Origin: Pseudokineococcus marinus
GTDB lineage: Bacteria > Actinomycetota > Actinomycetes > Actinomycetales > Quadrisphaeraceae
Assembly (NCBI RefSeq): GCF_037482405.1
Contig: NZ_JBBHZZ010000010.1
Span: 1-64,000, forward strand
DNA: 64,000 nt
Direction of reading: 5' to 3'
A program made the translations under genes and the position numbers. How positions within the stretch are numbered: the stretch's first letter is position 1; the number at the start of each line of letters is the position of its first letter. Shown here one piece after another: positions 43,746 to 52,508 of the stretch. Under the pieces are notes generated by a model. The model saw only the letters and a list, made by a program, of their open reading frames with translations, did not search any database and was not told the origin of the DNA.

Positions 43746-44714
43746 TCAGCCCCGGCGGCGCGCCACCTCGTAGAGCGCGACGCCGGCGGCGACGCCCGCG
43801 TTGAGGGACTCCGTCTCCGCGCCCATGGGGATCGAGACGACCTGGTCGCACGTCTCGCGCACGAGGCGGCCGAGGCCCTTGCCCTCGGACCCGACGACGA
43901 GGACGACGGGGCCGGTGGCGAGCTCGAGCTCGGGCAGCACGACGTCGCCCTCCGCGTCGAGGCCGACGACGAAGAGGCCCGCCGCCTTGAGCTGCTCGAG
44001 CGCGCGCACGAGGTTGCCGACGCGCGCCACCGGCACGCGGGCGGCCGCGCCGGCCGACGTCTTCCACGCCGAGGCCGTGACCCCGGCCGACCGGCGCTCG
44101 GGCAGCAGGACCCCGTGCCCGCCGAAGGCCGCCGTCGAGCGGAGGACGGCGCCGAGGTTGCGGGGGTCGGTGATGCCGTCCAGCGCGACGACGAGCGCGG
44201 GCCGCTCGCTGCCCGCGGCGGCCTCGAGGAGGTCGTCGACGTCGGCGTACTGGTACGGGGGGACCTGCAGGGCCAGGCCCTGGTGGACGGCGCCGTCGGT
44301 GAGGCGGTCGAGGTCGGTCCGCGAGGCCTCGAGCAGCGGCACGCCCCGGTCGGCGGCCGTCTTGATGGCCTCGCGGGTGCGGTCGTCGGACTCCGTGCGC
44401 GCCGCCACGTAGAGCGCCGTGGCGGGGATGCCGGCGCGGAGGGCCTCGACGACCGAGTTGCGGCCCGCGACGACCTCGGTCGACCCCGCGCCGCCGCGAC
44501 GGCGCGACTGCCCGGCCTGGCGCCCGGCCGCGCCGCCGCGCCCCGCCGCGGCCTGCGCCCGCTTGTGGGCCACGTGGTAGACGCGGTCCTCCGCCTTCGG
44601 CGTGGGCCCGCGGCCCTCGAGTGCCTTGCGACCTCGGCCGCCGCTGCCGACGACCGCGCCCTTCTTCGACCCGGCGCGGCGCACGGCGCCGCGCCGCTGG
44701 CTGTTGCCGGCCAC
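43746..44714 (-). CDS. rlmB: 23S rRNA 2'-O-ribose methyltransferase, TrmH/SpoU family
   Basis: A 322-residue SPOUT methyltransferase. After about 80 basic residues (RNA-binding tail) come the substrate-binding domain (VVAGRNSVVEALRAGIP) and the knotted catalytic domain: LDGITDPRNLGAVLRSTAAFG, LVVGSEGKGLGRLV and IPMGAETESLNAGVAAGVALYE. These are motifs 1-3 of the family. It probably methylates G2251-equivalent in the ribosomal P-loop. ATG start, 111 bp downstream of cysS on the same strand. Confidence 0.93.
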   Translation of the reverse strand: MAGNSQRRGAVRRAGSKKGAVVGSGGRGRKALEGRGPTPKAEDRVYHVAHKRAQAAAGRGGAAGRQAGQSRRRGGAGSTEVVAGRNSVVEALRAGIPATALYVAARTESDDRTREAIKTAADRGVPLLEASRTDLDRLTDGAVHQGLALQVPPYQYADVDDLLEAAAGSERPALVVALDGITDPRNLGAVLRSTAAFGGHGVLLPERRSAGVTASAWKTSAGAAARVPVARVGNLVRALEQLKAAGLFVVGLDAEGDVVLPELELATGPVVLVVGSEGKGLGRLVRETCDQVVSIPMGAETESLNAGVAAGVALYEVARRRG

Positions 44715-44825
44715 TGGTGCTCCTGACTGCTCGGGGTGCTGCTCGGGTGACGTGCTGACGAGTGCTGACGGTGGGTGCCGGTGGGTGCCGGGCCTCCGGC
44801 GCCGCGGAGCTGGTCCTCGGGGCCC

Positions 44826-46250
44826 TCAGGCGTCCTCGGCCCAGGACCAGCGGGCGCCGTCGGGGGTGTCCTCCACGGCGATGCCGAGCCCGGCGAGCCG
44901 GTCGCGCACGCCGTCGGCCGTCGCGAAGTCGCGCTGCTCGCGCGCCGCCTGGCGCCGCACGAGCTCGGCGGCGACGAGCTGGTCCAGCGCCTGCTCGGCC
45001 CGGCCCGACGCCCCCGCGGCGGCGTCCCACTGCGGGTCGAGGGGGTTGAGCCCGAGGACGTCGAGCATCGCGACGACGCGCTGGGCCGCCGCCTGCGCGG
45101 CGGCGCCGTCGCCGGCGTCGAGCGCGGTGTTGCCCGCCCGCACGGTCTCGTGGACGACCGCGACAGCGGCCGGCACGTTGAGGTCGTCGTCGAGCGCCGC
45201 GCGGAAGGCCGCCGGGAACTCCATGGTGAAGGCCGCGTCGGCCGCCCCCGGCGCCTGCCGGGCGCGGCGGAGGAACCCCTCGACGCGCTCCAGCGCCCGG
45301 CCGGCCTCGACGAGGTGCTCCGGCGAGTACTCGATCATCGAGCGGTAGTGCGCCGTCCCCAGCGCGTACCGCAGCGCCAGCGGGCGGGCGCCCGAGGCGA
45401 GCACCGCGTCGACGACGAGGGAGTTGCCGAGCGACTTGCTCATCTTCTCCCCGCCCACGGTGACCCAGCCGTTGTGGAGCCAGGTCGTGGCGAAGGCGTC
45501 GCCCGCGGCGCGGGACTGGGCCTGCTCGTTCTCGTGGTGCGGGAAGCGCAGGTCGAGGCCGCCGGCGTGGACGTCGAAGGCGCGGCCCAGGTAGCGCCGG
45601 GCCATCGCCGAGCACTCGAGGTGCCAGCCCGGGCGGCCGCGGCCCCAGCGCGAGGGCCAGCTGGCGGCCTCGCCCTCCTTGGCGCCCTTCCACAGCGCGA
45701 AGTCGCGGGGGTCCCGCTTGCCCCGCGGGTCGGCGTCGGCGGCCGGCTCCATGTCCGCGAGCGACTGGTGCGTCAGCGACCCGTAGTCCGGCCAGGAGCG
45801 GACGTCGAAGTAGACGTCGCCGCTGCCGTCGGGCGCCGGGTAGGCGTGCCCGGCCGCGACGATCTCGTCGACCATCTCGAGCATCTCGGTGACGTGCCCG
45901 GTGGCGCGCGGCTCGTACGTCGGGCGGCGCACGCCGAGGGCGTCGTAGGCCCGCGTGAAGGCCTGCTCGTGGCGCGAGGCCCACGCCCACCACGGCACGC
46001 CCGCCGCCGCGGACTTGTCGAGGATCTTGTCGTCGACGTCCGTGACGTTGCGGATGAAGGTCACCCGCAGACCGTGCCCGGCCTCGAGCCAGCGCGCGAG
46101 GACGTCGAAGGCGATGCCGGACCGGACGTGGCCGATGTGCGGGGGCGCCTGCACCGTGGCCCCGCAGAGGTAGACGGAGACCTCACCGGGCACCAGGGGG
46201 GAGAGCTCGCGGAGCTCCCCGGTGGCGGTGTCGTGCAGGCGCAGGCTCAC
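44826..46250 (-). CDS. cysS: Cysteinyl-tRNA synthetase
   Basis: A 474-residue class I synthetase charging tRNA-Cys. HIGH-type motif PHIGHVRS, KMSKS-type motif GGEKMSKSLGN, and zinc ligands including Cys in VYLCGATV, Cys in LECSAM and His in FPHHENE. The C-terminal DALR and anticodon regions follow. Length is normal, which separates it from the shorter mycothiol ligase MshC. GTG start with a -10 box TAGCCT 6 bases upstream. Confidence 0.96.
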   Translation of the reverse strand: MSLRLHDTATGELRELSPLVPGEVSVYLCGATVQAPPHIGHVRSGIAFDVLARWLEAGHGLRVTFIRNVTDVDDKILDKSAAAGVPWWAWASRHEQAFTRAYDALGVRRPTYEPRATGHVTEMLEMVDEIVAAGHAYPAPDGSGDVYFDVRSWPDYGSLTHQSLADMEPAADADPRGKRDPRDFALWKGAKEGEAASWPSRWGRGRPGWHLECSAMARRYLGRAFDVHAGGLDLRFPHHENEQAQSRAAGDAFATTWLHNGWVTVGGEKMSKSLGNSLVVDAVLASGARPLALRYALGTAHYRSMIEYSPEHLVEAGRALERVEGFLRRARQAPGAADAAFTMEFPAAFRAALDDDLNVPAAVAVVHETVRAGNTALDAGDGAAAQAAAQRVVAMLDVLGLNPLDPQWDAAAGASGRAEQALDQLVAAELVRRQAAREQRDFATADGVRDRLAGLGIAVEDTPDGARWSWAEDA

Positions 46251-46256
46251 CCCGCG

Positions 46257-46262
46257 AGGCTA
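46257..46262 (-). promoter_or_regulatory. -10 box of cysS, leaderless
   Basis: TAGCCT on the minus strand, 6 bases before the GTG start. The rest of the divergent region up to 46457 holds tandem CTCGGCCC-type repeats. Confidence 0.5.
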
Positions 46263-46457
46263 CCGGCGCCGTCGCCCCGCTCGGCCCGCCCGCTCGGCCC
46301 CGCCCCTCGGCCCGGCACCGGTCGCCCCGCACCTCGGCCCTGCACCTCGGCCCTGCACCGGGCGCCGCTGCGCCAGGCTGGCTAGGGTCGGCCCCTCGGG
46401 GTCGGCGCTGACCGCCGGCCCTGCCGCACGCACGCCGCCGCAGGATCGGAGATCGGG

Positions 46458-47543
46458 ATGCCGCACACCGTCCAGGGGGTGGTCTCCCGCGCGAAGGGGG
46501 CCCCCGTCGAGCTCGTGGACGTCGTCGTCCCCGACCCGGGGCCGGGCGACGCCGTCGTCGACGTCCAGGCGTGCGGCGTCTGCCACACCGACCTGCACTA
46601 CCGCGACGGCGGGATCGGCGACGACTACCCCTACCTCCTCGGCCACGAGGCCGCCGGGCGCGTGTCCGCCGTCGGCGAGGGCGTCGTCGGGCTCGAGGTC
46701 GGCGACTTCGTCGTCCTCAACTGGCGCGCCGTCTGCGGCGTCTGCCGCGCCTGCGCCGCCGGCAAGCCCTGGTACTGCTTCGACACCCGCAACGCCAGCA
46801 CCCCGATGACGCTGGCCGACGGCACCCCGCTGTCGCCCGCGCTCGGCATCGGCGCCTTCGCGAGCAAGACGCTCGTCGCGGCCGGGCAGTGCACGAAGGT
46901 CGACGAGCGGCTCCCCGCCGAGCAGGCGGGCCTGCTCGGCTGCGGCGTCATGGCCGGCTTCGGCGCGGCCGTCAACACCGGCGGCGTCACCCGCGGGCAG
47001 TCCGTGGCCGTCATCGGCTGCGGCGGCGTCGGGGACGCGGCCATCGCCGGCGCCCGCCTCGCCGGGGCGACGACCGTCGTCGCCGTCGACGTCGAGGACC
47101 GGAAGCTCGAGTGGGCCAAGGGCTTCGGTGCCACGCACGTCGTCAACAGCCGGTCCGAGGACGTCGTCACCCGCGTGCAGGAGATCTGCGGCGGCGTGGG
47201 CGCCGACGTCGTCGTCGACGCCGTGGGCCGCCCGGAGACCTACCGCCAGGCCTTCGAGGCCCGCGACCTCGCCGGCACGGTCGTCCTCGTCGGGGTGCCG
47301 AACCCCGAGCACACCGTCGAGCTGCCGATGGGCGACGTCTTCGGCCGCGGGGGCGCGCTGAAGTCGTCCTGGTACGGCGACTGCCTGCCGAGCCGGGACT
47401 TCCCGATGCTCGCCGACCTGGCGCTGCAGGGCCGCTTCCCCCTCGCCGACTTCGTCTCCGAGACGGTCGGGATCGGCGACGTCGAGGACGCCTTCGCGAA
47501 GATGCAGCGCGGCGACGTCCTGCGCTCGGTCGTGGTGCTCTGA
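46458..47543 (+). CDS. mscR: Zinc alcohol dehydrogenase, S-(hydroxymethyl)mycothiol dehydrogenase-like
   Basis: A 361-residue class III-type zinc dehydrogenase. Catalytic zinc ligands lie in ACGVCHTDLHY and LLGHEAAG; structural zinc cysteines are in CGVCRACAAGKPWYC; the NAD motif is VIGCGGVGDAAI. The gene is translationally linked to an MBL-fold hydrolase, as in the mycothiol-dependent formaldehyde detoxification pair. The enzyme would oxidise the formaldehyde-mycothiol adduct. mshA lies 11 kb away, so mycothiol is expected here. ATG start, with a TAGGGT about 70 bp upstream as a possible -10. Confidence 0.88.
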   Translation: MPHTVQGVVSRAKGAPVELVDVVVPDPGPGDAVVDVQACGVCHTDLHYRDGGIGDDYPYLLGHEAAGRVSAVGEGVVGLEVGDFVVLNWRAVCGVCRACAAGKPWYCFDTRNASTPMTLADGTPLSPALGIGAFASKTLVAAGQCTKVDERLPAEQAGLLGCGVMAGFGAAVNTGGVTRGQSVAVIGCGGVGDAAIAGARLAGATTVVAVDVEDRKLEWAKGFGATHVVNSRSEDVVTRVQEICGGVGADVVVDAVGRPETYRQAFEARDLAGTVVLVGVPNPEHTVELPMGDVFGRGGALKSSWYGDCLPSRDFPMLADLALQGRFPLADFVSETVGIGDVEDAFAKMQRGDVLRSVVVL

Positions 47544-48190
47544 TGGCGCCCTCCGGCTCCGGCGGCGTGCGCGTCGAGCACCTCACGACCTCGGGGACCT
47601 TCAGCCTCGACGGCGGCACGTGGGACGTCGACAACAACGTGTGGCTGCTCGGGGACGACGACGAGGTGCTCGTCGTCGACGCCCCGCACGCGCTCGCGCC
47701 CATCGCCGAGGCGGTCGGCACGCGCCGCGTCGTGGCCGTCGTCTGCACCCACGCCCACGACGACCACGTCACCGTCGCCCCCGACCTCGGCGAGCGCTTC
47801 GCCGCGCCCGTCCTGCTGCACCCCGGCGACATGGGCCTGTGGTCGATGGCGCACCCGACCCGGGCGCCCAGCGGGGCGCTGGCCGACGGCGAGGTCATCA
47901 CCGTCGCGGGGGTCGACGTCCACGTCCTCCACACCCCGGGGCACTCCCCCGGCTCGGTGTGCCTGCACGTGCCCGAGCTGGGCGTCGTCTTCACGGGCGA
48001 CACGCTCTTCGCCGGCGGGCCGGGCGCCACGGGCCGCTCCTACAGCGACTTCCCGACGATCATCACCTCGATCAAGGAGCGGCTGCTCGCGCTCCCGCCC
48101 GAGACGGAGGTCCGCACCGGCCACGGCGACGGCACGACGATCGGCGACGAGGCGCCCCACCTGCAGGAGTGGGTCGACCGGGGGCACTGA
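47543..48190 (+). CDS. MBL-fold metallohydrolase, partner of MscR
   Basis: A 215-residue metallo-beta-lactamase-fold protein. Metal motif THAHDDH, then His in VLHTPGHSPGS, Asp in FTGDTLF and a final His in GHGDGTTIG, like glyoxalase-II-type thioesterases. Its ATG overlaps the dehydrogenase stop (TGATG). It probably hydrolyses S-formylmycothiol or a related thioester, completing formaldehyde removal; this is inferred from the pairing. Confidence 0.87.
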   Translation: MAPSGSGGVRVEHLTTSGTFSLDGGTWDVDNNVWLLGDDDEVLVVDAPHALAPIAEAVGTRRVVAVVCTHAHDDHVTVAPDLGERFAAPVLLHPGDMGLWSMAHPTRAPSGALADGEVITVAGVDVHVLHTPGHSPGSVCLHVPELGVVFTGDTLFAGGPGATGRSYSDFPTIITSIKERLLALPPETEVRTGHGDGTTIGDEAPHLQEWVDRGH

Positions 48191-48352
48191 CGCCCCTCCC
48201 GGCGGCCGCGCCCCCCGCCGGGCCTCCCGACGGCCGGACCCGGCTGGCGGGCGGGCGCCGGGCGTCGTAGGGATGGGGGGTGCGCCCCGCGCACCGCTCG
48301 ACCAGCACCGAGAGCACCACGAGACGACCGACCACCGACTCCTGGAGGAGCC

Positions 48353-48622
48353 ATGAGCACGAGCTCTGACGACATCGAGGGCCCCGCGGACAGCGGCGCG
48401 GGCCAGGGCGTCCCCGGCCAGCACGACGGCGGCGCGGACGGCGGCGCCGAGGGCCCCGCGGACTCCGGCGCGGGCGAGGGCACGCCCGGCCAGCACGACG
48501 GCGGCGCCGACGGGGGTGCCGACGGCGGCGCCGAGGACGCCGTCGAGGGCCCTGCGGACGCGGGCGCCGGCGAGACCGGGATCCCCGGCCACCACGACGG
48601 CGGCGCGGACGGCAGCGCCTGA
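48353..48622 (+). CDS. Small acidic three-repeat protein, possible peptide substrate
   Basis: An 89-residue protein with no hydrophobic segment and no signal peptide. After MSTSSDDI come three imperfect repeats of about 24-30 residues, each of the form EGPADSGAG-x-G-x-PGQHDGGADGGA; the third has GETGIPGHHDGGADGSA. The only possible ligand or acceptor residues are His (one or two per repeat), Asp, Gln and Ser; there is no Cys, Lys, Arg or aromatic residue. A strong GGAGGAG site precedes the ATG, so it is likely translated. It resembles, from memory, small Gly-Ala-Asp repeat proteins annotated BatC in actinobacteria. The JmjC/cupin gene starts 1-2 bases after the stop, suggesting the pair works together. 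Confidence 0.7.
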   Translation: MSTSSDDIEGPADSGAGQGVPGQHDGGADGGAEGPADSGAGEGTPGQHDGGADGGADGGAEDAVEGPADAGAGETGIPGHHDGGADGSA

Positions 48623-48623
48623 C

Positions 48624-50009
48624 GTGACGGCCCTGCACGAGGACCGGGTGGNNNNNNNNNNNNNNNNNNNNNNNNNNNNNNNNNNNNNNNNNNNNNNNNN
48701 NNNNNNNNNNNNNNNNNNNNNNNNNNNNNNNNNNNNNNNNNNNNNNNNNNNNNNNNNNNNNNNNNNNNNNNNNNNNNNNNNNNNNNNNNNNNNNNNNNNN
48801 NNNNNNNNNNNNNNNNNNNNNNNNNNNNNNNNCGGCGCCACCTGGGGCGAGCGCCCCCTGCTCACGCGGGCCGAGGACCTGCCCCGCGGCTTCGAGGACC
48901 TGCTGTCCGCGGGCGCCGTCGACGAGCTCGTCTCCACGCGGGGGCTGCGGACGCCGTTCCTGCGCGTGGCCAAGCAGGGCACCACGCTGCCCGACCGCTC
49001 CTTCACCGCGGGCGGCGGCGTCGGCGCGACCGTGGGCGACCAGGTGAGCGACGACAAGCTCGTCCGCCTCTTCGCCGACGGGTCGACCATGGTCCTGCAG
49101 GGCCTGCACCGGACGTGGCCCGCGCTCGTCGACTTCTCCCAGGCGCTGGCGGCCGACCTCGGCCACCCCGTCCAGGTCAACGCCTACGTCACGCCCCCGC
49201 AGTCGCGGGGCTTCGACGACCACTACGACGTCCACGACGTCTTCGTCCTCCAGGTGGAGGGCGAGAAGCGCTGGCGGCTCCACGAGCCCGTGCACCCCAG
49301 CCCGCTGCGCGACCAGCCCTGGACGGCGCGGCGCGCCGCGGTCGAGGCCGAGGCCGCCCGCGAGCCGCTGCTCGACGCCGTCCTGCGCCCCGGCGACTGC
49401 CTGTACCTGCCGCGCGGCTACCTGCACGCGGCGACGGCCCTGGGCGACGTCAGCACCCACCTCACCATCGGCGTGCACCCCTGGACGCGCCACGGCCTCG
49501 CCGAGCAGCTCCTGCGGGCCGCCCTGGCCGACCTCGGCGACGACGCCGAGGTGCGCGCCTCCCTCCCCCTCGGCGTGCGCGTCGACGACCCGTCGTCGAC
49601 CGCCGACGACCTCGAGCTCGTGCGCGAGCGGCTCCTCGCCGCCGTCCGGGCCGTCGACGCCGCGCGCCTCGCCCGTCCCCTCGCCGGTCAGGTGCGCGCC
49701 AACCAGCGCGCCGAGCCGGTGGGGCCGCTCGCCCAGCTGCGCGCGGCGCAGGAGGTCGAGCGCACCGGCGACGCGTCGGGGCTCGTGCTCCGCCGGCACC
49801 TCGCCGCCGTGCTCGAGGAGCGCGCCGACGGCGCGGTCCTGCGCAGCCGCGCGGGCGACGTCGTCCTCGGCGCGGACGACGTCGACGCGGTGCGGGCGCT
49901 CCTCGCCGCGGGCGACGGCGGCTCCCTCGACGCGACCCCCCTCGACGCACCTGCGTCCACCGACCTCGCGCGCCGCCTCGTGCTCGCGGGGGTCCTCGTC
50001 CCCCGGTGA
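48624..50009 (+). CDS. JmjC/cupin_4 (ROX-type) Fe(II)/2-oxoglutarate oxygenase, N-terminal part lost in a gap
   Basis: A protein of about 461 codons if the gap length is right. After the start (VTALHEDRV) 181 N replace the N-terminus; the frame resumes with WGERPLLTRAEDLPRGF, typical of cupin_4 proteins. The metal motif HxD is in DDHYDVHDVFVLQVEGEKRWRLHE, and the distal His in LPRGYLHAAT. The C-terminal third is a helical/winged-helix-like region. Relatives hydroxylate Arg or His of ribosomal proteins (YcfD/RoxA). Here the gene follows a small His-Asp repeat protein and overlaps a ferredoxin-like gene, so the target may be that repeat protein. GTG start. Confidence 0.85.
   Translation: MTALHEDRVXXXXXXXXXXXXXXXXXXXXXXXXXXXXXXXXXXXXXXXXXXXXXXXXXXXXXXXXXXXXXGATWGERPLLTRAEDLPRGFEDLLSAGAVDELVSTRGLRTPFLRVAKQGTTLPDRSFTAGGGVGATVGDQVSDDKLVRLFADGSTMVLQGLHRTWPALVDFSQALAADLGHPVQVNAYVTPPQSRGFDDHYDVHDVFVLQVEGEKRWRLHEPVHPSPLRDQPWTARRAAVEAEAAREPLLDAVLRPGDCLYLPRGYLHAATALGDVSTHLTIGVHPWTRHGLAEQLLRAALADLGDDAEVRASLPLGVRVDDPSSTADDLELVRERLLAAVRAVDAARLARPLAGQVRANQRAEPVGPLAQLRAAQEVERTGDASGLVLRRHLAAVLEERADGAVLRSRAGDVVLGADDVDAVRALLAAGDGGSLDATPLDAPASTDLARRLVLAGVLVPR
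48652..48832. other. 181-base N gap
   Basis: The gap falls in the N-terminal coding region of the cupin_4 oxygenase. Unlike the other two gaps, no poly-G run is visible and I see no repeated flank. The true length is unknown, although the reading frame happens to be kept. Confidence 0.9.
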
Positions 50010-51088
50010 GCGCGCCACCGTCCGCCGGGCGCCCGGGCGTCGCCGTCCCCGCGCAGGTCGACCCGGGCAGCGCGGACGCCCCGCAGCGGCGCCGCGACCT
50101 GCCGCGGTGCTCGGACGACGCGCGCCGTCGGTGCGACCCCCTCGGCGCCACGGCGGCGTGGACGCGCCGCTGGCTGCTGCTCGAGCACCCCGGCCCCTGG
50201 GCGCCGGACGCGCTGGGCGGGTCGGGGCTGCCCGCCGCGCTCCAGCAGCGGCTGCGCGACGCCGCCGCGGCCGCGGGCGGGCGGGTCCTGCTCGTGCGCC
50301 GGCCCGCCGTGCGGGGTGCCGCTGCGCCGGGGCAGGGCCCGAGCGCCGGGGCCCCCTCCCCCGCGACGCGGGCCTGGGCCGTCGTCGACGAGCCGACGGG
50401 CCTCGTGCGGTGGGGCGCCTGGGACGCCGGGGCGGCGCACCCCGACGCGCTGGGCGCGGACGCGGCGGAGCGCGGTCGTCTCGACGCCGGCCTCGAGGAG
50501 GCCGCCCGCGCCCTCGGCGAGCCCCTCGTCGAGGGCGCGGGCGCCGGGCGCGACCCGCTGCTGCTCGTCTGCGCCCACGGGCGGCACGACGCGTGCTGCG
50601 CCGTCCGGGGGCGCCCGGTGGCCGCGGCCCTCGCCGCCCGCTGGCCCGCGGCGACGTGGGAGTGCTCGCACGTCGGCGGCGACCGCTTCGCGCCCAACCT
50701 CCTCGTGCTGCCCGACGGCGCCTACTACGGCGACCTCGACCCGGCGTCGGCCGAGGGCGTGGTCGAGGACCACCTGGCCGGACGGGTCTCGACGCGCCAC
50801 CTGCGCGGCACGAGCAGCGGCCCGCCCGCCGTCCAGGCGGCCGTCATCGGCGTCCTGGGCCGCTACGGGCCCGCGTCCGTGCGCGACGCCCGCGGCGGGC
50901 GGCCCGTGCCGGTGGGCCGCGACCGGTGGGAGGTCGAGGTGCGGGGCACCGGCCCGCTGCCGGCCCTCAGCGTCGTCACGGTCGAGCGGACCCGTCGCCC
51001 CCCGGCGCGGCTCACCTGCCGCGCGCCCGGCGAGGCCGTGGCCGCCGTCCACGAGGCCGTCGACGTGCGGGTCGCCGAGCTCGGCTGA
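50006..51088 (+). CDS. Sucrase/ferredoxin-like family protein
   Basis: A 360-residue protein of the sucrase/ferredoxin-like family, which has a thioredoxin-like [2Fe-2S] ferredoxin fold. Conserved features: CSDDARRRCDPLGATA near the N-terminus, CAHGRHDACCAVRGRPVA, and WECSHVGGDRFAPNLLVLPDGAYYGD; these Cys and His residues fit cluster binding. The GTG start overlaps the oxygenase stop as GTGA, so the two are translated together. It may deliver electrons to the oxygenase or to a modified product; this is inferred. Confidence 0.85.
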   Translation: MSAPPSAGRPGVAVPAQVDPGSADAPQRRRDLPRCSDDARRRCDPLGATAAWTRRWLLLEHPGPWAPDALGGSGLPAALQQRLRDAAAAAGGRVLLVRRPAVRGAAAPGQGPSAGAPSPATRAWAVVDEPTGLVRWGAWDAGAAHPDALGADAAERGRLDAGLEEAARALGEPLVEGAGAGRDPLLLVCAHGRHDACCAVRGRPVAAALAARWPAATWECSHVGGDRFAPNLLVLPDGAYYGDLDPASAEGVVEDHLAGRVSTRHLRGTSSGPPAVQAAVIGVLGRYGPASVRDARGGRPVPVGRDRWEVEVRGTGPLPALSVVTVERTRRPPARLTCRAPGEAVAAVHEAVDVRVAELG

Positions 51089-51138
51089 GTCGGGGCGGCG
51101 GCTGCGGGTCTCCTGGCGGGGGCTCCTGGCGAGGGGTC

Positions 51139-51693
51139 TCAGCGGGGGACGACGAGCGCCGTCGCGACCGCCGCGAGGCCCTCGCCGCGGCCGGTGAGCC
51201 CGAGCCCGTCCGTCGTCGTCGCGGAGACCGCGACGGGCGCGCCCGCCGCCCGCGAGAGCGCCTCCTGCGCCTCGGCGCGCCGGGGCGAGAAGCGCGGCCG
51301 GTTGCCGAGCAGCTGCACGGAGACGTTGCCGACCTCGAAGCCCGCCTCCCGCACACGGCGGGCCGTCTCCGCGAGGAGGCTCGCCCCGGACGCCCCGGCC
51401 CACTGCGGCTCGGCCGTGCCGAAGTGCTGCCCGAGGTCGCCGATCCCCGCGGCGGCCAGCAGGGCGTCGCAGGCCGCGTGCGCGACGACGTCGGCGTCGG
51501 AGTGCCCGTCGAGGCCTCGCTCGCCCGGCCACCGCAGGCCGGCGACCCACAGCTCGCGGTCCGAGCCCTCCGGCGCGAAGGCGTGCACGTCGACGCCCGT
51601 GCCCACCCGCGGCAGGCCGGCGGTCGGCCCGCCGGTCGTCGACGGGGGGCGAGCGGACGGCGCGGCCCCGCCGTCGGCGGCGTCGGCGCTCAC
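51139..51693 (-). CDS. ispF: 2-C-methyl-D-erythritol 2,4-cyclodiphosphate synthase
   Basis: A 184-residue MEP-pathway enzyme. Signature GTGVDVHAFAP with the zinc-binding Asp and His, GHSDADVVAHAACDALLAA, and ATTTDGLGLTGRGEGLAA. About 28 extra N-terminal residues. GTG start overlaps the ispD stop, so carD, ispD and ispF form a chain of overlapping genes. Confidence 0.95.
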   Translation of the reverse strand: MSADAADGGAAPSARPPSTTGGPTAGLPRVGTGVDVHAFAPEGSDRELWVAGLRWPGERGLDGHSDADVVAHAACDALLAAAGIGDLGQHFGTAEPQWAGASGASLLAETARRVREAGFEVGNVSVQLLGNRPRFSPRRAEAQEALSRAAGAPVAVSATTTDGLGLTGRGEGLAAVATALVVPR

Positions 51694-52508
51694 GCCGTCA
51701 CCCCGCCCACGGGGGCCGGCGCGGCCGACGACGGCGCGGCCACAGGGGCCGCCGCGCGCCGCGCGAGCACGGCCTCGGCGAGCAGGAGGTCGAGCGGGCC
51801 GGTGACCTTGAACGCCTCGGCGTCGCCCTCGACGAGGTGCACGCGCGCGCCCGCCGCCTCGGCCAGGCCGGCGTCGTCGGTGGCGCCCTCCCCCACGGCC
51901 GCCTCGACGTGCGCACGGCGCAGGACGTCGGCGGTGAAGCCCTGCGGCGTCTGCACCGCCCGCAGGCGCGAGCGGTCGACGACGCCGCCCGAGACGTCGC
52001 GCAGCGTGTCGGCCACGGGCACCGCGGGCACGACGACCTCATGACCGCCCGAGCGGACAGCGGCGACCACGCGCCGCACGAGGTCGGCAGGGGCCAGGGC
52101 GCGCGCCGCGTCGTGGACGAGGACGACGTCGGCGCCTGCGGGGAGGGCGCCGAGGCCCGCCGCCACCGACGCCTGCCGGCTGGGGCCGCCCTGCACGACG
52201 TCCGTCGGGGGCATCCCCGGCACCTCCGCCAGCAGGCGGCGCGCCTCGTCCTCCAGCCCGGCGGGGACGACGACGACGACCCGGTGGAGGACACCCGACG
52301 CCGCGAGGCCCTCGGCGGCGTGGACGAGGAGCGGGGCGCCGCCCACGGCGACGAAGGCCTTCGGCCGCCCCGCGGCCAGGCGGGTGCCGCTCCCGGCGGC
52401 GACGAGGACGCAGGCGGCGACGCCCTCGCCACCACCCGGGCCCCCGGCACGCGCGGAGCCCGCCGCCCCACGGGGGGCGACGGGCTCCGACGGAGGTGCG
52501 GTGCTCAG
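51690..52508 (-). CDS. ispD: 2-C-methyl-D-erythritol 4-phosphate cytidylyltransferase
   Basis: About 272 residues. Nucleotide-binding motif VLVAAGSGTRLAAGRPKAFV, then VLVHDAARALAPADLV and the TPQGF motif, as in IspD. Making CDP-methylerythritol, it works just before IspE and IspF. The start is unclear: no ATG, GTG or TTG lies in frame between the carD stop and the conserved motif. CTG at 52506-52508 is the best candidate; it overlaps the carD TGA as CTGA. An undetected base error that hides a normal start is also possible. Confidence 0.9.
   Translation of the reverse strand: MSTAPPSEPVAPRGAAGSARAGGPGGGEGVAACVLVAAGSGTRLAAGRPKAFVAVGGAPLLVHAAEGLAASGVLHRVVVVVPAGLEDEARRLLAEVPGMPPTDVVQGGPSRQASVAAGLGALPAGADVVLVHDAARALAPADLVRRVVAAVRSGGHEVVVPAVPVADTLRDVSGGVVDRSRLRAVQTPQGFTADVLRRAHVEAAVGEGATDDAGLAEAAGARVHLVEGDAEAFKVTGPLDLLLAEAVLARRAAAPVAAPSSAAPAPVGGVTA

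Noticed and set aside
48353..48622. Repeat protein as a chance low-complexity ORF
   Set aside because: Rejected as an interpretation: a strong ribosome site, protein-level repeats that are not exact DNA repeats, and tight junction to the oxygenase support a real gene.
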